NCBI GenBank assembly: GCA_016716125.1
Contig: JADJWZ010000005.1
Coordinates: forward strand, 186,001 to 250,000
DNA: 64,000 nucleotides
Source of the DNA: Ignavibacteria bacterium
GTDB lineage: Bacteria; Bacteroidota; Ignavibacteria; Tepidaquicellales; Tepidaquicellaceae
Direction: 5' to 3'
Notes under the pieces: generated by a model
What the model saw: only the letters and a program-made list of their open reading frames with translations
Told to the model about the DNA's origin: nothing
Database searches by the model: none
In this document: piece after piece, positions 52,185-60,481 of the stretch
Layout of the letters: each line of letters begins with the position of its first letter
Numbering within the stretch: position 1 is the first letter of the stretch
Translations under genes and position numbers: made by a program

Positions 52185-52667
52185 TTACTTATTTGGTAAA
52201 GGAATCGATCCCGGAATACCCATCAGCGGAAAATCTTTTCTGAGCGGATGATATTCAAACTCATCAGGCATATACATTCTTCTGAGATCAGGATGATTAC
52301 GGAAATTAATTCCCATCATATCATATGCTTCCCTTTCATACCAGTTAGCAGATCCCCAGATACCGCTCAGTGTTTCCATTTCAGGTTTCTTTGAATCCAG
52401 TCTGATCTTTATGAATAATCTTTTATTGTTATCAATTGAAACAAGATTGTAGATCATTTCAAACCTGTTTTTCTTTTCAAATCTGTCAACGCTTACACCG
52501 TCCACCATTGAATTGTATTTTAAAGATTCATCATTCTTTAAAATATTGCACACTTCAATTACATCTTTCTGATCTATATAAATTGCAGGTGTTCCGTTAA
52601 CATCTGTATATTCGATTTGAAAATTACCGAGTTTTGATCTGAGAAGTTCGATGGTTTCTTTACTCAT
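52185..52667 (-). CDS. nuoC: NADH-quinone oxidoreductase subunit C
   Basis: 160 residues, the 30-kDa subunit as a separate protein (not fused to NuoD). The family signature EREAYDMMGINFRNHPDLRRMYMPD near residues 110-135 and HPLRKDFPL at the end are clear. It contacts NuoB and NuoD in the peripheral arm. It begins downstream of a terminator that closes the inserted exported-protein gene, so it may need its own promoter. Confidence 0.93.
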   Translation of the reverse strand: MSKETIELLRSKLGNFQIEYTDVNGTPAIYIDQKDVIEVCNILKNDESLKYNSMVDGVSVDRFEKKNRFEMIYNLVSIDNNKRLFIKIRLDSKKPEMETLSGIWGSANWYEREAYDMMGINFRNHPDLRRMYMPDEFEYHPLRKDFPLMGIPGSIPLPNK

Positions 52668-52712
52668 TTTAATTTTAACAAACTTACTTAATTATAATTT
52701 TATTTTAAACAA

Positions 52713-52740
52713 CAAAAAACCCGCTTATGCGGGCTTTTTG
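52713..52740 (-). terminator. Terminator between inserted gene and nuoC
   Basis: CAAAAAACCCGC-TTAT-GCGGGCTTTTTG; GC stem of 5 bp extended by A/T arms, functional on the minus strand. It lies after the broken exported-protein gene and before nuoC, so it would reduce read-through from nuoA-nuoB into nuoC. Confidence 0.75.
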
Positions 52741-52761
52741 TAATAAGTTATTTATTTATTG

Positions 52762-53679
52762 TTATTTAATCAGCTGCATTTTTTTAGTCTCAGTATAGTA
52801 ATCAGTTTCAAGTCTGTAAAAGTAAACTCCGCTTGAAAGTGAACTGCCGTCAAATGTTGCAATATAAGAACCGGCAGATCTGTTGCCTTCAAAAATATTC
52901 ATCACTTTCTGACCTACAGAATTGAAGACAGTAAGTTTAACATTTGAGCTTCTTGCCAGATCAAAACTGATCTTAGTATCCGGATTGAAAGGGTTCGGAT
53001 AATTCTGATTTAATGCGAATTTCTCAGGTATATTTGTTCCTGTTTGTGTGATTCCTACTGTGCCTGATTTCCAACATCATCTATCTTAACGACAAAACCA
53101 TCAAGCTAAGTATCCATATTATATCTAAAAGCTAAGAAAATCCTTTGTCCGGAATAACCTGGAAAGGTCAAAAATGTTCAAAGTTCCTCCATAAACTTAT
53201 CCGACAGGCAAGAGATTATTGTCATACTTGCGAGCTTTGCAATTGAAAAATCGGAAGGCTGATCTGCGGTTGCTGCATCCAAATGGAAACACTGTAATCT
53301 GTAAGACGAAGAACCGCCGGTAACCCAGAAACATCAAGAAACATCAGGAACTTTGTCGCCTGCTTGGATTGTCATCTGTCAGAAAACACCGTGATCGGGC
53401 CCAGATACCAGCCTGATTCTATTGACGGCTCTGATTCCTGTATGCGCACTGAGGTATTTGCTTCCTGGAAAGACCCGGCAAACTCGTACCAACTGATCTA
53501 ACTGTCCAGTTCCAGTTTGGTTCAATTGTGTCTTCGGGCGAGTTATTGTATCTACTCCAGCCGACTGGAAGTGATGCAGAATCTAAAGATTCAAAACCTT
53601 CTGACCAGATGACGGGCTGTGAATTTGCGAAACTGCTTAGTAAAAATGTAAATGTAAAGATGTAAATTAATTTTTTCAT
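52762..53679 (-). pseudogene. Broken exported choice-of-anchor J protein with T9SS domain
   Basis: The N-terminus (53679 down to about 53480) reads as a signal peptide plus QPVIWSEGFESL ... LPVGWSRYNNSPED, and the C-terminus (about 53040 to 52762) as a sorting domain: NYPNPFNP, GQKVMNIF, SSGVYFYRLET. The middle (about 53060-53480) shows family-like pieces in changing frames, for example GYSGQRIFLAFRYNMDT, then an internal stop, then LDGFVVKIDDVG, typical of a choice-of-anchor J domain. Several frameshifts and stops remain even after single repairs. Inserted between nuoB and nuoC with a terminator at its end. Confidence 0.75.
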
Positions 53680-53721
53680 AATGTATTCTTTATTTAAATT
53701 AGTAAAAGTTTAAAATTAAAA

Positions 53722-54210
53722 TCAGTTAACGGAAAAACTTGCTTCTTCGCCCTTTGAAATTTTTTCCTGAAGAAGCATTAAAGCATTCAGTAAATTATCC
53801 GGTCTAGGGGGACAGCCCGCGACATATACGTCCACAGGCAGAAAAAGATCTATTCCCTGCACAACTGAATAAGTTCTGTACATACCGCCGCTTGAAGTAC
53901 ATGCACCCATTGCAATAACCCATTTAGGATCGGGCATCTGGTCATAAATCTTTTTAACGATATGAGCCATTTTATAAGTTGTCGTTCCCGCTACTATCAT
54001 TACATCGGATTGTCTTGGTGAAAACCTGAATACTTCGCTTCCAAATCTTGAAATATCAAATCTCGGACCTGCAGCTGCCATCATTTCTATTGCGCAGCAG
54101 GAAATTCCCATAGGCATCGGCCATAGCGCGTTCTTTCTGGACCACTTAATTAATTCATCAATTTTTGACGTGACGAAACCGTCTTTGGATAATTTTTCTT
54201 CTAATCCCAT
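53722..54210 (-). CDS. nuoB: NADH-quinone oxidoreductase subunit B
   Basis: 162 residues. NuoB carries the N2 4Fe-4S cluster: Cys pair in GISCCAIEMM, then Cys in GACTSSGGMY and Cys in AGCPPRPDNL are all present. Segment FGSEVFRFSPRQSDVMIVAGT is typical. N2 donates electrons to quinone. It overlaps nuoA by 10 bases and is followed by an unrelated broken gene rather than nuoC. Confidence 0.95.
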   Translation of the reverse strand: MGLEEKLSKDGFVTSKIDELIKWSRKNALWPMPMGISCCAIEMMAAAGPRFDISRFGSEVFRFSPRQSDVMIVAGTTTYKMAHIVKKIYDQMPDPKWVIAMGACTSSGGMYRTYSVVQGIDLFLPVDVYVAGCPPRPDNLLNALMLLQEKISKGEEASFSVN

Positions 54211-54569
54211 TTCAATGCTCCTTTTTTAATTACATAAACATAACCTATCAAAAGTATAACGATAAAAACCGAAACGCTGATAAATGAATATAACATTTTT
54301 GCGCTGTCTAGATTTATAAATGCAACAGCCCATGGATATAAAAAAACAACTTCAATATCAAACAATATAAACAGTACGGCGACCATATAAAATTTAACGG
54401 AAAATCTCTCATGTGCAGTACCTATAGGTTCTATACCGCTTTCATAAGTGGAAAGCTTTTCTTTGTTTGGCCTGCTCGGACCAAATAGAGAAGAAAAAAA
54501 TACATTAACGACCCCGAATATAACTGCAATAGCCATTATAATTATAATGGGAATATATGATTCTAACAT
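54201..54569 (-). CDS. nuoA: NADH-quinone oxidoreductase subunit A
   Basis: 122 residues with three membrane helices (IIIIMAIAVIFGVVNVFF; FYMVAVLFILFDIEVVFLYPWAV; FISVSVFIVILLIGYVYVI) and the conserved loop KLSTYESGIEPIG between the first two. NuoA helps form the quinone channel and membrane arm. First gene of this nuo group, reading leftward from a 160-base AT-rich spacer before the tRNA. Confidence 0.94.
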   Translation of the reverse strand: MLESYIPIIIIMAIAVIFGVVNVFFSSLFGPSRPNKEKLSTYESGIEPIGTAHERFSVKFYMVAVLFILFDIEVVFLYPWAVAFINLDSAKMLYSFISVSVFIVILLIGYVYVIKKGALKWD

Positions 54570-54729
54570 GCGTCAATATAATTTTTTTTTATTTTAATAT
54601 TAAGGAAAAAATAAGATTAACAAGTTTATTTAATGAAAGGCGCAACATTGATAAATAATTCCTGTACTCAGAAATAAATTATCATTGAATAAGAATTACA
54701 ATAAAGTTAAGTTATGCGTTCAGAATTTT

Positions 54730-54803
54730 GCCGGGATAGCTCAGCTGGTTAGAGCGTCGGAATCATAATCCGTAGGTCGGGGGTTCAAGTCCCTCTCCCG
54801 GTA
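54730..54803 (+). tRNA. tRNA with CAT anticodon (Met, possibly Ile2)
   Basis: A complete cloverleaf can be folded: acceptor GCCGGGA/TCCCGGT (first pair G-U), D arm GCTC..GAGC, anticodon loop ATCATAA with CAT, T arm GGGGG TTCAAGT CCCTC. The top of the anticodon stem has a T-T mismatch (27-43), and the three G-C pairs of an initiator tRNA are absent, so this is probably elongator Met or Ile2 rather than initiator. CCA is not encoded (ends ...GGTA, then CA). Confidence 0.9.
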
Positions 54804-54950
54804 CATAATAAATTACTACGAAATTTATAAATCAGGAATTTATTAATAAATTCCCGTCCCAGTTAAACAGCTTCGATCTTTTATACTTTTATACTCTCTT
54901 AATATCATTTCCTTCAATAATCCGGGATCCACTGGTATCAAATATTTCAA

Positions 54951-54980
54951 TTGATTAATTTTTATATAAAGCTATTTTCG
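54951..54980 (+). promoter_or_regulatory. Candidate promoter of rplY
   Basis: TTG at 54951-54953, 19-base spacer, TATTTTCG at 54973-54980; the -7 box differs from TAnnTTTG by one base. It would start transcription about 20 bases before rplY. Confidence 0.35.
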
Positions 54981-55005
54981 TAGTTCACTTTTAAAATTTT
55001 TATAT

Positions 55006-55659
55006 ATGGCAGAAATAACATTACAAGCCCTGAAAAGAGATACCTATAAAGAATTAACCCTTAATCAGTTAAGAGAAAAGGGGATTATTCCGGGTGTGTA
55101 TTACGGGCACGGAGTAGAAAACATAAGTTTGGCAGCTACAGAAATTAATCTGCGGCCAATAATCTACACTACAGAATCAAGGATCATTAATCTGAAATTT
55201 GACGATAACAGCAGTTATAGCTGCATTCTGAAAGACGTTCAGTTTCATCCGGTTTCAGACAAACCTCTTCACTTTGACCTGATTGCAATTAAAGAAGGAG
55301 AACAGATAACTATTGAAGTTTCGGTGCATATTACAGGAAACGCTCCGGGAATAAAAGACGGCGGTGTATTGCAGCATAGTCTGCATAAACTGCAGATCGA
55401 ATGTCTTCCTTCAAATATTCCTTCTCATATTGACGTAGACGTTTCGGAATTAAATGTAAACGATTCTATAAAAGTATCAGATCTGAAATTAGATAATATT
55501 ACGGTATTGAATGATGAAAATGCTTCCATTGTTGCTATTATACCGCCGACAGTTGAAAAAGAACCTGTGGCTGAAGAATTGACAGATGAACCAACAGAAC
55601 CGGAAGTAATTTCCAAATCCAAGAAAGACGACGATTCCGAAGAAGAAGAAAAGAAGTAA
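55006..55659 (+). CDS. rplY: 50S ribosomal protein L25 (long CTC form)
   Basis: 217 residues. The 5S-rRNA-binding L25 domain (about 1-95) is followed by the TL5/CTC C-terminal beta domain (about 95-190: GEQITIEVSVHITGNAPGIKDGGVLQ, CLPSNIPSHIDVDVSELNVNDSIKVSDL), both typical of long bacterial L25. A Glu/Asp-rich, Lys-ended tail (SKKDDDSEEEEKK) closes it. It assembles into the central protuberance of the 50S subunit. It is followed 37 bases later by pth, a common pairing. Confidence 0.93.
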   Translation: MAEITLQALKRDTYKELTLNQLREKGIIPGVYYGHGVENISLAATEINLRPIIYTTESRIINLKFDDNSSYSCILKDVQFHPVSDKPLHFDLIAIKEGEQITIEVSVHITGNAPGIKDGGVLQHSLHKLQIECLPSNIPSHIDVDVSELNVNDSIKVSDLKLDNITVLNDENASIVAIIPPTVEKEPVAEELTDEPTEPEVISKSKKDDDSEEEEKK

Positions 55660-55696
55660 TTTCGGTTTATAAAATAATTTCTGATTAATTTTAATT

Positions 55697-56302
55697 ATGA
55701 AATTAATAGTCGGATTAGGAAACCCGGGAGTTAAGTATGTATATAACAGACACAATATTGGATTTATAATACTTGATCACTTTGCCGCAAACAAGAACAT
55801 AAAATTTAAAGCAGGAAAAGGCGACTGGTATGAATGCGGTCTTAAATTAAACGGCGAGGATGTATTCCTTTTAAAGCCGGTTACTTATATGAATAACAGC
55901 GGTTCAGCAGTTACTGGATTTTGTGAGTTGCATGAAATAAAACAGAATGATGTATTAGTGATATTTGATGATTTCCAATTACAGTTAGGGACAATAAGAG
56001 TCAGAAAAAAAGGAAGCGACGGAGGGCATAACGGTATTTCGGATATTATTTACAGGATGAATACGAATGAGATCCCGAGAATGAGAGTCGGCATAGGAAA
56101 TGAAGAAGTTTTAAACAAAGATGAATTCATTGACTTTGTGCTTAGCGACTTCAGTAAAGATGAATTTATAATTCTGAAAAAGTTAATGCCGGAATTTGAA
56201 AAATGTATTATCAGCTTTATAACAGAAGATATAAAAGTTACAATGAATAATTTCAACAAATCCTTTCTGATATCAGGAAAGGAAAATTCTGAAATTAATT
56301 AA
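55697..56302 (+). CDS. pth: Peptidyl-tRNA hydrolase
   Basis: 201 residues, normal for Pth, which frees tRNA from stalled peptidyl-tRNA. Motifs: IVGLGNPGVKYVYNRHNIGF (catalytic His), KPVTYMNNSG (Asn) and FDDFQLQLGTIRVRKKGSDGGHNGI. Catalytic His, Asn and Asp are all kept. Located just after rplY. Confidence 0.95.
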   Translation: MKLIVGLGNPGVKYVYNRHNIGFIILDHFAANKNIKFKAGKGDWYECGLKLNGEDVFLLKPVTYMNNSGSAVTGFCELHEIKQNDVLVIFDDFQLQLGTIRVRKKGSDGGHNGISDIIYRMNTNEIPRMRVGIGNEEVLNKDEFIDFVLSDFSKDEFIILKKLMPEFEKCIISFITEDIKVTMNNFNKSFLISGKENSEIN

Positions 56303-56414
56303 TTTATATTTATAAGGATCCGCTTATTCTGCAAATGAGTAAACCGGCATTCTGAATCTCCCGGAAAATTCGATAAGATCTTTTAAACATAAACAGTAAA
56401 TCATAATTAAAAAA

Positions 56415-58811
56415 ATGAGGAAATATTTATTAGGTATCTTTCTTGTATTGACAGCACCTGTGCTGGCTTTGGCAAGTGAGGCGGACCTGGTAATTCCTGA
56501 ATTGACTGCTGATCAGAATCAGCTGCTCATTTACGGAATTGTCATTTGTCTGCTGGGTGTTTTGTTCGGGCTGTATCAGTTTCTTGCGGTAAAAAAATTA
56601 CCTGCGCATCAGTCAATGCTTGACGTAGCACAGATAATTTTTGAAACATGTAAAACGTATCTGCTGCAGCAGGGTAAATTCCTGTTCATATTGTTTTTAT
56701 TTATCGGCGCTTGTATTGCTTTTTATTTCGGAGGACTTCAGGGTCAGTCTTTCGGAGGGGTTGCACTTATCCTGATGTGGACGGTTATCGGAATACTCGG
56801 ATCATACGGAGTTGCATGGTTCGGTATCAGAATGAATACGCTTGCAAACAGCAGAATGGCTTTTGCATCACTTGAAAGGAAGCCGCTTAAACTTCTCACT
56901 ATCCCGCTTAATGCTGGAATGAGTATAGGAGTATTGCTTATCTGCGTCGAGCTTATAATGATGCTTATAATTTTTCTTTATGTCCCGAGAGAATATGCGG
57001 GAGCGAGTTTTATAGGATTTGCAATCGGTGAATCTCTCGGCGCATCGGCTTTAAGAATCGCCGGAGGTATTTTCACAAAGATCGCTGACATCGGTTCTGA
57101 TCTGATGAAAGTTGTTTTTAAAATTAAGGAAGATGATCCGAGAAATCCGGGTGTGATAGCAGACTGTACCGGGGATAATGCCGGCGATTCAGTAGGACCA
57201 ACAGCTGACGGATTTGAAACCTACGGTGTAACCGGAGTTGCTCTGATCAGCTTTATTGTACTTGCTATCGCTGATGTTACGCTGCAGGCGGATCTGCTGG
57301 TATGGCTTTTTGTAATGAGAATTCTTATGATCATTACTTCTATCGTTTCATTTTACATTAACGGATTTATATCAAAAATAAAATATACCGGAAAAGATGA
57401 ACTTGATTTCGAAGCGCCGCTTACTGCGCTTGTATGGATCACATCTATCGTATCAATGATCGTAACATTTATTGCTTCATATTATCTGATCGGAAATCTT
57501 CCCGACAATCTATGGATCACGTTATCGATTATTATCAGCTTCGGTACATTAGGTGCAGCTCTTATACCTGAGTTTACAAAAATATTTACATCACCTAAGT
57601 CAAAGCATGTACAGGAAGTTGTGACAGCTTCAAAAGAAGGCGGCGCATCACTTACCATTCTTTCCGGACTTGTCGCCGGTAATTTCTCGGCATTCTGGCA
57701 GGGCATGGTTTTCTTCGGACTTATGTTCGGAGCATATATTGTTTCAAATTCCATACCCGAACTTATTATGGATTACAGAGCCATCTTCGCATTCGGTCTT
57801 GTTGCTTTCGGAATGCTCGGCATGGGACCTGTTACAATTGCAGTGGATTCTTACGGACCTGTTACGGACAATGCGCAGTCGATCTATGAATTATCTCTGA
57901 TCGAAGAAAATAAAGAACAGAAAGAAATTGAAATTCAAAGAGACTTCGGATTCAAACCTGACTGGGAAAGAGCAAAATTATATCTTGAAGAAAATGACGG
58001 AGCGGGAAATACTTTTAAAGCGACAGCTAAGCCGGTGCTTATCGGAACTGCGGTGGTCGGCGCAACGACAATGATATTTTCTCTTATACTTGTATTAAAA
58101 AATGTTCTCGGAGTTGAGCCGGAAACAATTCTCAATCTTCTGAATCCGTATTCAATATTAGGATTCCTTTGCGGAGGTGCGGTGATATACTGGTTTACAG
58201 GCGCATCAATACAGGCGGTTACAACAGGAGCATACAGCGCTGTTGAATATATTAAGAAGAATATTAATCTGGATGAAAACGCTTCACTTAGCGCATCCAC
58301 CGAAAAATCAAAAGAAGTTGTTGCTATCTGTACGAAATACGCGCAGAAGGGAATGTTCAATATTTTTATAGCTGTCTTTTCCTTTGCTCTTGCATTTGCA
58401 TTCTTATCAGCGCCATCAGGCGGTAACATTGCGGCTGCTTCATTGTTTGTCAGTTATCTTATTTCAATTGCAGTCTTCGGATTATTTCAGGCGCTCTTTA
58501 TGGCAAATGCAGGCGGAGCATGGGATAATGCAAAAAAAGTTGTAGAAGTGGATCTCAGAGAAAAAGGTACACCTCTGCATGATGCAACAGTAATTGGCGA
58601 TACAGTCGGAGATCCTTTCAAGGACACATCTTCTGTTGCTCTTAATCCGATAATTAAATTCACTACACTTTTCGGACTTCTTGCAATGGAGATCGCAATT
58701 ACAGAATCATTCAGAGAAACAGCACCTATCATAGGCTGGGTGTTCTTTGCTGTTTCATTGTTCTTTGTCTGGAGATCTTTCTACGCCATGAGAATTGTAA
58801 AAGAAGCATAG
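56415..58811 (+). CDS. hppA: Membrane-bound ion-pumping pyrophosphatase
   Basis: 798 residues, about 16 membrane helices. Hydrolyses pyrophosphate and pumps H+ and/or Na+ across the inner membrane. The pyrophosphate site is KEDDPRNPGVIADCTGDNAGDSVGPTADGFETYGV near residues 238-272, with a second site KGTPLHDATVIGDTVGDPFKDTSSVALN near 717-745. In the GNTxxA motif, Lys535 (GNTFKATAKPVL) occupies the site where K+-dependent enzymes have Ala, so it is predicted K+-independent; the pumped ion is not settled. ATG at 56415; a terminator follows. Confidence 0.94.
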   Translation: MRKYLLGIFLVLTAPVLALASEADLVIPELTADQNQLLIYGIVICLLGVLFGLYQFLAVKKLPAHQSMLDVAQIIFETCKTYLLQQGKFLFILFLFIGACIAFYFGGLQGQSFGGVALILMWTVIGILGSYGVAWFGIRMNTLANSRMAFASLERKPLKLLTIPLNAGMSIGVLLICVELIMMLIIFLYVPREYAGASFIGFAIGESLGASALRIAGGIFTKIADIGSDLMKVVFKIKEDDPRNPGVIADCTGDNAGDSVGPTADGFETYGVTGVALISFIVLAIADVTLQADLLVWLFVMRILMIITSIVSFYINGFISKIKYTGKDELDFEAPLTALVWITSIVSMIVTFIASYYLIGNLPDNLWITLSIIISFGTLGAALIPEFTKIFTSPKSKHVQEVVTASKEGGASLTILSGLVAGNFSAFWQGMVFFGLMFGAYIVSNSIPELIMDYRAIFAFGLVAFGMLGMGPVTIAVDSYGPVTDNAQSIYELSLIEENKEQKEIEIQRDFGFKPDWERAKLYLEENDGAGNTFKATAKPVLIGTAVVGATTMIFSLILVLKNVLGVEPETILNLLNPYSILGFLCGGAVIYWFTGASIQAVTTGAYSAVEYIKKNINLDENASLSASTEKSKEVVAICTKYAQKGMFNIFIAVFSFALAFAFLSAPSGGNIAAASLFVSYLISIAVFGLFQALFMANAGGAWDNAKKVVEVDLREKGTPLHDATVIGDTVGDPFKDTSSVALNPIIKFTTLFGLLAMEIAITESFRETAPIIGWVFFAVSLFFVWRSFYAMRIVKEA

Positions 58812-58834
58812 ATCTTATTTTCATATAAAATTTA

Positions 58835-58866
58835 AAAGGCATTCTTTACAGGATGCCTTTTTTTAT
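58835..58866 (+). terminator. Terminator after hppA
   Basis: AAAAGGCAT - TCTTTACAGG - ATGCCTTTTTTT: 9-bp stem and T run, about 25 bases after hppA. Confidence 0.85.
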
Positions 58867-58898
58867 TTAAATTAATTTCTTATTTAAAATTTGCTGTT

Positions 58899-59549
58899 AT
58901 GGAAAAGTTAGCTAAATTTTTATCTGAAGAACTTCATACAGATCCGGATTTGTATATGGATAAATTTTATTTGTATCAGGAGAAACTTCTGACGCGGAAT
59001 AAATCAGTAAATCTGATTTCAAGAAAATCCGAATCAATAGAAGAGCATATTCTCAACTCTGTTTTTTTTCTGAAGAAATTTAAGCTGAACAAAAAGTCAA
59101 AGATTGCAGACATAGGCACCGGCGGCGGCTTTCCGGGAATTCCTCTGAAAATTTTATATCCGGAAACTTCAGTAACTCTGATTGATTCAGTTTTAAAAAA
59201 AATTAAAATGCTTGATGAGATCATAAACGAAATTGAATTTAAAGAGCTTAAAGCTGTTTGGGCTAGAGCGGAAGAACTTTCACAAAAGCCCGGATACAAA
59301 AACAAATTCGATTATGTTATTTCTAAAGCAGTAGCTGATCTCAACAAACTTTTTTTATGGGGAAATAAATTTTTAATCAAAAACGGGGTTATGATCTGCA
59401 TTAAAGGCGGGGACATAAATAGTGAAATAGAGTCATTGAAAAGTTTAAATGAAAAAATTAATATTGAAGTAATTAATTTTGAATTTGATCCGGTATACAA
59501 TATCGAAGATAAAAAAATCGTAATAATAAAAAGTTTATTCAAGAAATGA
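58899..59549 (+). CDS. rsmG: 16S rRNA G527 N7-methyltransferase RsmG
   Basis: 216 residues. SAM motif I is KIADIGTGGGFPGIPLKIL near residue 66, and the rRNA methylase segment KNKFDYVISKAVADLNKLF near 130. RsmG methylates G527 in the 530 loop of 16S rRNA. It ends 4 bases into the DUF5686-like gene (start 59546 overlaps the stop), a coupled arrangement. Confidence 0.93.
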   Translation: MEKLAKFLSEELHTDPDLYMDKFYLYQEKLLTRNKSVNLISRKSESIEEHILNSVFFLKKFKLNKKSKIADIGTGGGFPGIPLKILYPETSVTLIDSVLKKIKMLDEIINEIEFKELKAVWARAEELSQKPGYKNKFDYVISKAVADLNKLFLWGNKFLIKNGVMICIKGGDINSEIESLKSLNEKINIEVINFEFDPVYNIEDKKIVIIKSLFKK

Positions 59550-60481
59550 AATCATACAAAACGCTTTTCATATTTCTAATAATTACATTCCTTTCTTTTA
59601 AGTCTGCGGAATCACAGACTTATGAAGTAAGCGGTCTGATCTCAGATTTTAAAACAAATAAGACGCTGGAATTTGTTACAGTAAAAATTGCGGATACTAC
59701 ATTCGGAACTACTGCAGACAGGGACGGTAAATATTTTATAAGACTTAAGCCGGGCGCATATAATCTGGTATTTTCTTACATTGGTTATTTTTCCGATACA
59801 GCTTTCATACTTATTGAAGACAAGGACATATCAAGAAATATATTTCTTAAGCCATCAGAGATATTAACTGAATCTATTAATGTTTACGGAGAAGATCCTG
59901 CTTATGAAATTATAAGAAGAGCAATTAAGTATAAAAAAGAATTCAAAAAAAACCTGAATGAGTATGAGTATGACGCATTTTCAAAATTTGTGATCAGGTC
60001 AAATCAGAGCAAACTAACAGGTGTTCAAACGGATACAACTAAAGACAGTAACGATAAGATGGGCATTTACGGAATACTGGAATCCGAGACCAAAGGATAT
60101 TTTAAAAAGCCCGATCTACAAAAACAAATAGTGATCGCCAAAAAAGAAACCGCCAACATTACAAGAGGTTTTGCATTGCCGCTGATAATAAATTTTTATG
60201 ATGAAGAAGTTGATTTTAATGAATTCAAAATACCAACACCGCTGTCTGATGATGCATTTGACAGTTATGATTACAGACTGACAGGCACTACCTCAATTGA
60301 TTCAACACAAATATTTGTAATTTCCGTGATCAACAAGTCCGAAAGTAAACCGCAGCTTAAAGGAACGATCTATATTGCTGACAGTATATATTCTCTGATG
60401 CGCGTGGATCTGAATAATAACGACGCAGCAAGACCGCTTGGAATTAAGAATGTAAACTTTAAACAGAAGTTCACCGTTTAA
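59546..60481 (+). pseudogene. DUF5686-like outer-membrane protein, N-terminal fragment (frameshifted)
   Basis: 311 codons. A signal peptide precedes a carboxypeptidase-regulatory-like domain (YEVSGLISDFKTNKTLEFVTVKIADTTFGT, LKPGAYNLVFSYIGY). From about 115 the DUF5686 region begins (YEIIRRAIKYKKEFKKNLNEYEYDAFSKF). It stops at 60481 just after KQKFTV. Adding one T at 60477-60479 gives TVLKILKKDDENFWMP, joining the downstream frame; together they make about 794 codons, the usual size of this family. Such proteins are TonB-receptor-like surface barrels of unknown substrate. Confidence 0.8.
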
